Positions 1 to 5,194 of a stretch of DNA of 8,105 nucleotides are shown one piece after another (the first letter of the stretch is position 1; each line of letters begins with the position of its first letter). Under the pieces are notes generated by a model that saw only the letters and a program-made list of their open reading frames with translations, had not been told where the DNA came from and ran no database searches. Origin of the DNA: CAZCBD01 sp964496755 (GTDB lineage: Bacteria; Bacteroidota; Ignavibacteria; Ignavibacteriales; Melioribacteraceae); contig CAZCBD010000130.1 in the NCBI GenBank assembly GCA_964496755.1, positions 1-8,105 on the forward strand, in the 5' to 3' direction. A program made the translations under genes and the position numbers.

Positions 1-1236
1 GGAAGATGGGATAACGGCCGAGAACCAAGACAAGCATTTAACAACGATCCTAATTATAAATATTCATATTTTACAAGAAGATACTGGAATTATTCATATA
101 GAGCAGCATCTGCCGTAAAGGATTTTTTTGATGCTTATAATGGTGGAATGCAATTTAAAGAAATCAAAAGAAATTTGGCTTATGCAAGATTTATGCAAGG
201 TCTCTCTCATGGATTAATTTCGCTAATATTTGACAAGGGAATTGTTCTTGACGAAGAAAATACTCCGGATTTTTTACCGTATGATCAACTAAAAGATTAT
301 GCCATTCAAAGGTTAGAAGAAGCCATTGAATTATGTGAGCAAAATACATTTACAACTCCTGCGAATTGGTTTGGTGAAGCAAAGACTAATGTTGAGTTGA
401 AAGAATTTGCAAATATGTGGATAGCTCGTCTTTTAGCATATACTCCAAGAACCAAAGCTGAAAGGGAAAATGTGGATTGGCAAAGAGTTCTTAATTATGC
501 TAATAAAGGATTAACTAAAAATTTCTATATTAATTCTAATGGAGTTAATTGGGGATATTCACTTTGGTCATGGTCATATGGAAAGGCAATATATTGTGAT
601 ATGAGATTTTTAGGCCCTTCCGATACTTCAGGTGCTTTTCAAGAGTGGTTAAACAAACCTTTGGCGAACAGAGAACCATTTACTGTTAAAACTGCTGATA
701 AAAGAGTTCAGGGTAATGGGACTCCTTTATCTGGAGGTAAATATATTGAATATACAGAAACTGTAAATTTACATGTAGAAAGAGGTTACTATAACTGGTC
801 GCATTACTGGTATTCCAGATATAAAGATATTGTTTTAAATAAAGGTGTAGGGTTACTTCCGATAGCGATAGTTGATGAACAAGACTTTATAAAAGCAGAA
901 GCTAAATACAGATTAGGTGATAAAGCCGGTGCCGCTGCTTTAGTTAATAAATACAGGGTCTCTATCGGTGAATTGCCTGCAGTTACAGGAAATGAAAACA
1001 ATTTCTTTGAGATACTTAAATATGAAAAAAGATTGCAAACCGCTTTAACGTTACCGGGCTTGGCTTGGATGGATGATCGCGGTTGGGGAGATTTAGTAAT
1101 TGGTTCTCCAATTCAATATCCTGTACCTGGTGCAGAACTTCTGATTTTAGGAATGCCAAATTACACCTTTGGTGGTGTTGGTAAAATAAGTGGTGCTCCT
1201 GCAGGTCCTTATGATGGAAATCAAAATCCGAATTAA
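1..1236 (+). CDS. SusD/RagB-like outer-membrane nutrient-binding lipoprotein, 5' truncated by window edge
   Basis: The frame is open from base 1 to the TAA at 1234-1236, giving 411 residues with no start in view. The first in-frame ATG (148) is internal, because SusD-like sequence lies before it. Family features include an early TPR-like helix 'AYARFMQGLSHGLISLIFD' just after that ATG. Near residues 292-315 comes 'FIKAEAKYRLGDKAGAAALVNKYR', the usual C-terminal 'EA..RLGD...A..L.N..R' block. After it come 'EILKYEKRLQ' and 'WMDDRGWGDL', matching the conserved E-R-L/D-x-R-W-G region. SusD proteins are usually 450-600 residues, so roughly 100 N-terminal residues, including the lipoprotein signal, lie left of the window. 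Family knowledge: they sit on the cell surface over a SusC TonB-dependent channel and bind glycans or peptides. A SusC gene is expected upstream but is not visible. The substrate cannot be told. Confidence 0.85.
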   Translation, partial: GRWDNGREPRQAFNNDPNYKYSYFTRRYWNYSYRAASAVKDFFDAYNGGMQFKEIKRNLAYARFMQGLSHGLISLIFDKGIVLDEENTPDFLPYDQLKDYAIQRLEEAIELCEQNTFTTPANWFGEAKTNVELKEFANMWIARLLAYTPRTKAERENVDWQRVLNYANKGLTKNFYINSNGVNWGYSLWSWSYGKAIYCDMRFLGPSDTSGAFQEWLNKPLANREPFTVKTADKRVQGNGTPLSGGKYIEYTETVNLHVERGYYNWSHYWYSRYKDIVLNKGVGLLPIAIVDEQDFIKAEAKYRLGDKAGAAALVNKYRVSIGELPAVTGNENNFFEILKYEKRLQTALTLPGLAWMDDRGWGDLVIGSPIQYPVPGAELLILGMPNYTFGGVGKISGAPAGPYDGNQNPN

Positions 1237-1258
1237 TATTTATTTTATTTGATGTTTC

Positions 1259-1300
1259 ATAACCCCGATTTTATAATCGGGGTTATATTAAATTTTTTTT
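1259..1300 (+). terminator. Rho-independent terminator after the SusD-like gene
   Basis: A perfect 12-bp stem, 1259-1270 (ataaccccgatt) with 1275-1286 (aatcggggttat), closes a 4-nt loop (ttat). It starts 22 bases after the stop codon. Eight T residues follow at 1293-1300, after a 6-base A/T spacer. The T tract is only on the plus side, so it ends transcription of the SusD-like gene. Confidence 0.85.
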
Positions 1301-1372
1301 GCGTGCTGGTCTAAATTAAGATACCTTGCCTTTGCAGGGAAATGTTGGTAATAATCCGACAAACGTCACAGA

Positions 1373-1424
1373 CTTTCATAATTTCCTTATTAAATAATAC
1401 TTTAACTTGGATAAATTATGAAAG
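1373..1424. repeat. 12-bp perfect inverted repeat in the intergenic region
   Basis: CTTTCATAATTT at 1373-1384 is exactly reverse-complementary to AAATTATGAAAG at 1413-1424, with 28 bases between the arms. No T tract follows, so it does not look like a terminator. It could be an RNA stem in the leader of the small ORF at 1544 or a protein-binding site. The arms are AT-rich, which makes a chance match more likely. The rest of 1301-1495 shows no convincing gene or recognised RNA family. Confidence 0.45.
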
Positions 1425-1495
1425 GTTAAGATTTAATTTTAAAATTGTAGTGATCAAATTTTAAGTAGAAAAGGTTTAATCAAAGGACAAATGCA

Positions 1496-1543
1496 ATGTA
1501 ATCCAAATTTATAGAAAAAGATGATTTTTGTGGAGATTCAATA
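1496..1543 (+). other. Possible original 5' end of the cysteine-repeat peptide gene, with a stop at codon 2
   Basis: AAAGGA (1482-1487) lies 8 bases before an ATG at 1496-1498, a good ribosome-binding arrangement. The very next codon (1499-1501) is TAA. After it the same frame is open without a break into the small ORF at 1544, reading S-K-F-I-E-K-D-D-F-C-G-D-S-I-M. The Cys in this stretch (1529-1531) is exactly 24 bases before the first Cys of the downstream ORF, so it keeps the 4-residue cysteine phase. This suggests the coding region once began at 1496 and gained a nonsense codon, or that the base call at 1499 is wrong. It is inference from phase and ribosome-site spacing only. Confidence 0.35.
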
Positions 1544-1651
1544 ATGGATACTTGTGCTTATAGTTGTAATGGGATATGTGATGTATTTTGTCAAAGCACT
1601 TGCCATATTCTTGTAATGATAATTGTACTTCAATGGAAAAAAGGTCCGTGA
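1544..1651 (+). CDS. Small cysteine-periodic peptide (CX3C x4), function unknown
   Basis: This is a 35-residue ORF starting ATG at 1544 and ending TGA at 1649-1651. A GGAG ribosome binding site (1532-1535) sits 8 bases before the ATG, and a terminator follows 24 bases after the stop. Residues 4, 8, 12, 16 and 20 are all cysteine: C-AYS-C-NGI-C-DVF-C-QST-C. The intervening 9-base stretches are unrelated to each other, so the pattern is not a DNA minisatellite and points to selection on the protein. A hydrophobic segment (HILVMIIVLQW) and a basic end (KKGP) follow. From memory, radical SAM maturases are described that act on 'CXXX-repeat' peptides, and this has the shape of such a substrate. 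A metal-binding or membrane-inserted peptide is also possible. No maturase, protease or exporter gene is directly beside it on the same strand. The frame may once have begun further upstream (see 1496). Confidence 0.5.
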   Translation: MDTCAYSCNGICDVFCQSTCHILVMIIVLQWKKGP

Positions 1652-1674
1652 TTTTGCTTATTATCCGGAATATT

Positions 1675-1701
1675 AAAAAACCCCCGTAGTGGGGGTTTTT
1701 A
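1675..1701. terminator. Bidirectional Rho-independent terminator between convergent genes
   Basis: The stem is aaaaaccccc (1676-1685) with gggggttttt (1691-1700) around a 5-base loop (gtagt). Read on plus, the GC stem runs into T5; read on minus, it runs into T6. It therefore serves both the permease gene (minus, stop at 1716) and the small cysteine-rich ORF (plus, stop at 1651). Confidence 0.9.
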
Positions 1702-1715
1702 TTGGGGCTTGTTTA

Positions 1716-2981
1716 TTAATTTGTTTTTAACCATTTAATAATATCTTTAATCTTCGGTTTTTTACCAACTTGCAATAATCCGATTCTATAAATTTTTCCT
1801 GCCAACACATAAATTCCGTAAAGTGTAACAAAATTAACAGCCACAGCAACAAGATAATTCCAAATGGGTACATCAACCATAGTCATTCGCACAGGTAATA
1901 CGATTATATTAGTAATTGGAAGCATAGAAGCAATAACACCAATCGGGTTGGTTGGGTTTTGTAAAATAACCATTGAAATTAAAAACGGAACAACAATTAT
2001 CATTACAATAGGTCCGAAAGCTTGTTGAGCATCTTGTGGGTTATCATACATTGACCCGACACTACCGGCCATTGCCGTAAATATTAAAAGCCCGATCAAG
2101 AAATTAAACATAAAATAAGCTATTTGGGACCAATCTAATGTAACGACAATATCGGCGGGCAAAACAGGTAATGAAAAGAAAATAATAATAATTATTGGCG
2201 AAAGCCAAATTGCCATTTGCAGTAAACCTGTTAAACTTGCACCAACAATTTTCCCAACCATTAGTTCGGTAGAGTTTACAGACGATAAAATAACTTCAAC
2301 AATTCTGTTGGCTTTTTCTTCAATTACCGATTGTAAGGTTAAAGAAGCCATCATCAACAAACTAATGTAAAGTAAAAAATTAAAAATATATGCTAAGGCT
2401 AATTGCCCTTCATTATTTTCTTCTATTGCCTTATCTTTAGTAACTTTTAAGGAATTAAAGTCAACATTATGTCTTGCATAGTTTAAATCGTCGGGCGAAA
2501 TATCTTTTCCTTGAAAATGTAAATCAATTAAAACAGTGTTAATTACTCTACCTAATCTTCTTTCCAAAGAAATGTTTTTTGTGTTACGTGAATATAATTC
2601 AAGATTTTTGCTTGCCACGGCAGAATCGGAGATAAAAACAACTACATCGAGTTTTTCATCAACAATTCTGTCTTTTAATTTAGGTAATTGTTTATCAAAC
2701 TCACCATTCGAAATGGTTGAATATTCCATTGTGTATGTTGAGTCTTTAACGTATTCTTTTTCGGCAAATCCGGCCCGAAGCCTATCGGTAACTTCCTGAT
2801 TTTCCGTTACAATTCTTACGGTTGCTTTCGAATCGCCGCTATATTCTGAAATTACAATTTGTATGGCGATCATAACAATGAAGATCAGCGGCATAACTAA
2901 AGTTGAGATAATAAAAGATTTGGTAGCAATTCTAGCTTTTAATTCGCGTTTTAGTATTGAAAGTACTCTAAAGTTAAACAT
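1716..2981 (-). CDS. ABC-2 type transporter permease (NatB/YhaP-like)
   Basis: The product is 421 residues, the membrane partner of the ATPase just upstream. It has the ABC-2 layout of this family: a basic N-terminus and TM1 at about residues 22-45, then a large extracytoplasmic domain (about 46-190). Further membrane spans follow near 194-218, 247-270, 286-308, 323-341, 346-366 and 373-396. The hallmark 'EEKANRIVEVILSSV' (221-235) after TM2 and 'ELMVGKIVG' (239-247) are conserved in these exporters. I chose the ATG at 2981: a near-perfect AAGGAGGTG lies 6 bases before it, and the start overlaps the ATPase stop by 8 bases. A TTG 21 bases further upstream would make the Shine-Dalgarno sequence itself encode RKRRW, so I reject it. 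NatB is known for sodium efflux, but most relatives have no known substrate and none can be assigned here. Confidence 0.9.
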   Translation of the reverse strand: MFNFRVLSILKRELKARIATKSFIISTLVMPLIFIVMIAIQIVISEYSGDSKATVRIVTENQEVTDRLRAGFAEKEYVKDSTYTMEYSTISNGEFDKQLPKLKDRIVDEKLDVVVFISDSAVASKNLELYSRNTKNISLERRLGRVINTVLIDLHFQGKDISPDDLNYARHNVDFNSLKVTKDKAIEENNEGQLALAYIFNFLLYISLLMMASLTLQSVIEEKANRIVEVILSSVNSTELMVGKIVGASLTGLLQMAIWLSPIIIIIFFSLPVLPADIVVTLDWSQIAYFMFNFLIGLLIFTAMAGSVGSMYDNPQDAQQAFGPIVMIIVVPFLISMVILQNPTNPIGVIASMLPITNIIVLPVRMTMVDVPIWNYLVAVAVNFVTLYGIYVLAGKIYRIGLLQVGKKPKIKDIIKWLKTN

Positions 2982-3918
2982 TTGCCACCTCCTTTTGCGC
3001 AAAGATATTTTGTTTTTCTTCTTCGGTGCCAGCCAGATTTATGAATAATTCATGTAGCGAAATATCATTTGCATCAAATTTTTTAATGACAATATTTTTA
3101 TTAATTAATTCTTTAAGTAAGTTCTGTGAGTAAGTAGGGTCTTTTAATTCAATTCCTGTTGAATTACCGAAATCAGTAACTTTGTGTACGTAATTCAGTT
3201 GATTTACAAAAGAAATATCTCCTTCGTGAACAACAGTGATATTTTTTTTTGCATATTCGCTTTTAATATGTGCTAATGATCCTTGAACAATTATTTTTCC
3301 ATGATCAATCATTGCAATATGATCGCACATTTTTTCAGCAAAATCCATAAGATGTGTGGAAAAGATTATAATTTTCCCACGTCGTTTCATTTCCAAAATA
3401 ATTTCTTTTAGAATATTTGTGTTTATCGGGTCAAGTCCGGAAAAAGGTTCATCGAGAATAACAAATTCAGGATCGTGTAAAATAGTTGAAATAAATTGAA
3501 TTTTCTGTTGGTTTCCTTTCGATAAATCTTCGATTTTTGAGTCTTTTCTATCGGATAAATCAAAATATCCAAGATATTCTAAAGCTTTAGCTTTTACCTC
3601 TTTTCCTGATTTTCCTTTTAGTTCTGCAAAAAATAAAAGTGTATCTATTACTTTCATTTTTTTGTATAATCCGCGTTCTTCAGGAAGATAGCCAACTTTA
3701 CTTCTAAATTCTTGTCCGATTTTGGTGCCGCGTAAAATCACTTCGCCACTATCGGGCATATAAATATTCATCATCATTCTTATTGTTGTGGTTTTTCCTG
3801 CCCCGTTCCGGCCTATTAAGCCGAAAATAGAACCTTCCGGAACAACGAATGATGCCTTATCAACTGCCTGTAAATCACCGAAAGCTTTCGACAGATTTTT
3901 TACTTCAAGTGCATTCAT
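2974..3918 (-). CDS. ABC transporter ATP-binding protein (NatA-like, with C-terminal DUF4162-type region)
   Basis: The product is 314 residues, the cytoplasmic ATPase that powers the ABC-2 permease encoded next. Visible motifs, in order: Walker A G36-RNGAGKT-T43; Q-loop region 'YLPEERGLY' (77-85), with Glu where many ABC proteins have Gln, as I recall is usual in this subfamily; signature 'LSKGNQQK' (132-139) in place of LSGGQ; Walker B ending D156-E157; D-loop 'GLD' (161-163); and switch His H189 in 'STHL'. About 100 residues after the catalytic core match the accessory tail common in NatA/YhaQ-like ATPases. The ATG at 3918 has GAAGGGA a few bases upstream. The gene lies 24 bases after the membrane protein gene and overlaps the permease start, so it is the third gene of a four-gene operon. 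Transport direction is probably export; substrate unknown. Confidence 0.93.
   Translation of the reverse strand: MNALEVKNLSKAFGDLQAVDKASFVVPEGSIFGLIGRNGAGKTTTIRMMMNIYMPDSGEVILRGTKIGQEFRSKVGYLPEERGLYKKMKVIDTLLFFAELKGKSGKEVKAKALEYLGYFDLSDRKDSKIEDLSKGNQQKIQFISTILHDPEFVILDEPFSGLDPINTNILKEIILEMKRRGKIIIFSTHLMDFAEKMCDHIAMIDHGKIIVQGSLAHIKSEYAKKNITVVHEGDISFVNQLNYVHKVTDFGNSTGIELKDPTYSQNLLKELINKNIVIKKFDANDISLHELFINLAGTEEEKQNIFAQKEVANV
2986..2996 (-). promoter_or_regulatory. Strong ribosome binding site for the ABC permease
   Basis: Read on the minus strand, AAAAGGAGGTG precedes the ATG at 2981, with 6 bases between GGAGG and the start. The site lies inside the last codons of the ATPase gene, implying tight translational linkage of the two subunits. 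It decides the permease start. Confidence 0.85.
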
Positions 3919-3942
3919 ATTTATCCCTTCATTATTTAATAT

Positions 3943-4614
3943 TTATAAATAATTATTGTTTAATTCTTCCAAAAATCGGGTTGTTTTTTTTATGTAATTG
4001 CCATAAAGTTTGTTGAAAACGAAAAAATACAATGCAATTATTCCTGCTAAAATTATAAGTCCGAACATAAAAATAATGATCTTTACAAAAAGCAGGTTCA
4101 CAAGCATATTACCTTCATTTTCCATTTTTTTTAATTGCCACAAAGAGCCGTAAAAGTATCCCGACAGAAATGAAATCGAAACACCAATTATCCAATAAAA
4201 AAATAATCTTCTCGATTTTTTTAACAAAGTATGAATTTGAGAAAGACTTTCTTTGATAGAAAGATTTAAAACAAACTCATTTTTGATTTTGTAGAATGAA
4301 ATTACAAAGTAGATAAATAAACCAATAAAAAAACTATCTAAAAGAGCATCGAAAATTTGGAAATAATTTATAAACGGTATATCTTTTATAACTTCCATAT
4401 TTTTCCAGTAGGAGCTTGTATTAGTCCAAATTGAAAATGCCGTGTAAATAAAAATCAATATCATTCCGATTTTTATATTTCGCTTAATTTTTGAAAAAAT
4501 ATCGTTTGTTTTTCCGCGTAACATATTTTGAATTTCGGCTTCGGAAAAATTCTCCGTCGAATTTTTATTGTTCGAATTTTGTTTCCAAATTGATTTTAAT
4601 TTGTCATCATTCAT
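3943..4614 (-). CDS. Four-helix membrane protein, possible anti-sigma factor or sensor
   Basis: The product is 223 residues. About 45 cytoplasmic, polar residues come first ('LKSIWKQ' at 6-12, then 'FSEAEIQNMLRGK' at 23-35). Four hydrophobic segments follow, at about residues 48-63, 85-108, 136-156 and 170-204. The N-terminal L-K-x-I-W-K element recurs, from memory, in uncharacterised membrane proteins encoded beside ECF sigma factors in Bacteroidetes. The gene starts 4 bases after the sigma stop codon and has no clear Shine-Dalgarno sequence, so it is probably translated by coupling. Position and topology suggest it binds and restrains the sigma factor through its N-terminal part. No zinc-binding H-x3-C-x2-C anti-sigma motif is present, so this role is inference; an accessory part of the ABC exporter is the main alternative. 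Confidence 0.6.
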   Translation of the reverse strand: MNDDKLKSIWKQNSNNKNSTENFSEAEIQNMLRGKTNDIFSKIKRNIKIGMILIFIYTAFSIWTNTSSYWKNMEVIKDIPFINYFQIFDALLDSFFIGLFIYFVISFYKIKNEFVLNLSIKESLSQIHTLLKKSRRLFFYWIIGVSISFLSGYFYGSLWQLKKMENEGNMLVNLLFVKIIIFMFGLIILAGIIALYFFVFNKLYGNYIKKTTRFLEELNNNYL

Positions 4615-4618
4615 ATTA

Positions 4619-5110
4619 TTAACTGTAAAGTGTTTCCAAAAAGTCTTTTAATTTAGTTTTAATTCTGTTTATTCTAACTCTAACATTAATTGAACTAATG
4701 CCAACCACTTCGGCAATTTCGTCGCTTTTATAATCATCAAGGTAAAGCAGGATTATAGATTTTTCCAAATCATTTAATTTATTTATTGCCTTGTAAAGAT
4801 TTTCAATTTCTTCATTTTTTTCTATTGAGTTTTGTTTTACTTGTAAAGATTTTTCATGTGTTTCAAAACTATCGTGCAATTTATTTTTTTTGTTTTTTCT
4901 AAAAGAAGATATTGCGGTATTTAAAGCAATTCGATAAATCCAAGTTGTTACTTTCGATTCGTTTCTAAAAGTTGGATACGATCGCCATAATTGAATCGCA
5001 ATTTCCTGGAAAAGGTCCTTTCTTTCATCGGGATTCTGAGAAAAGGAATTACAAATCTTACGAATAAGATTTTGGTTTTCAGATATAATTTTTACAATTT
5101 TATTTTCCAT
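4619..5110 (-). CDS. ECF-type RNA polymerase sigma factor
   Basis: The product is 163 residues, the usual size for an ECF sigma factor with only regions 2 and 4. Region 2 spans about residues 8-75, with 'DLFQEI' (32-37) matching the core-polymerase-binding D-x-x-Q-E element. 'TTWIYRIALNTAISSFRK' (55-72) matches the -10 recognition part. A polar linker (about 73-104) follows, then region 4 (about 105-158) with a helix-turn-helix 'SDEIAEVVGISSINVRVRINRIK' (split here at 129-141 and 142-151), which reads the -35 element. The ATG at 5110 fits the family start. No Shine-Dalgarno sequence is visible and the likely promoter lies only 13 bases upstream, so the mRNA may be almost leaderless. It is the first gene of a sigma - membrane protein - ABC ATPase - permease operon, probably autoregulated. 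The inducing signal is unknown. Confidence 0.92.
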   Translation of the reverse strand: MENKIVKIISENQNLIRKICNSFSQNPDERKDLFQEIAIQLWRSYPTFRNESKVTTWIYRIALNTAISSFRKNKKNKLHDSFETHEKSLQVKQNSIEKNEEIENLYKAINKLNDLEKSIILLYLDDYKSDEIAEVVGISSINVRVRINRIKTKLKDFLETLYS

Positions 5111-5123
5111 TTGTAAAAAGTTA

Positions 5124-5149
5124 GTCGCTATTAGCCTCTAATTGTTACA
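5124..5149 (-). promoter_or_regulatory. ECF-type promoter of the sigma operon
   Basis: On the minus strand TGTAAC (5149-5144) is followed by 16 bases and then CGAC (5127-5124). This is the classic ECF arrangement: an AAC-containing -35 and a CG-containing -10 with a 16-17 base spacer, close to the Bacillus sigma-X/sigma-M consensus. Its -35 region shares 13 identical bases (TTTGTAACAATTA, 5151-5139) with the promoter of the M13 peptidase gene. It lies directly before the sigma gene, which fits autoregulation. Confidence 0.65.
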
Positions 5150-5160
5150 AAAAAGAAGTT

Positions 5161-5187
5161 AAAAAAAAGGCGGTTAAAAAAACCGCC
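5161..5187 (-). terminator. Rho-independent terminator of the M13 peptidase gene
   Basis: Read on minus, GGCGGTT (5187-5181), a 5-base T loop and AACCGCC (5175-5169) form a perfect 7-bp stem followed by eight T residues (5168-5161). It begins 7 bases after the peptidase stop codon. It separates that gene from the sigma promoter, whose -35 starts only 11 bases further on. Confidence 0.9.
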
Positions 5188-5194
5188 AAATAAT

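Noticed and set aside
804..1001. Antisense frame inside the SusD-like gene, and similar open frames opposite the permease, ATPase and M13 genes
   Set aside because: They lie wholly or mostly within well-supported genes on the other strand, lack ribosome binding sites, and show no recognisable domains.
1324..1339. Small hairpin CCTTGC-CTTT-GCAGGG
   Set aside because: A six-pair stem including a G-T wobble, with no T tract and no larger riboswitch-like structure around it; expected by chance.
1342..1464. Plus-strand ORF of 40 codons (M-L-V-I-I-R...) in the intergenic region
   Set aside because: The only purine-rich stretch (caggga) abuts the ATG with no room for ribosome spacing. The composition is just AT-rich Ile/Leu/Asn/Phe, and the ORF spans the 12-bp inverted repeat. 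Nothing supports it as a gene.
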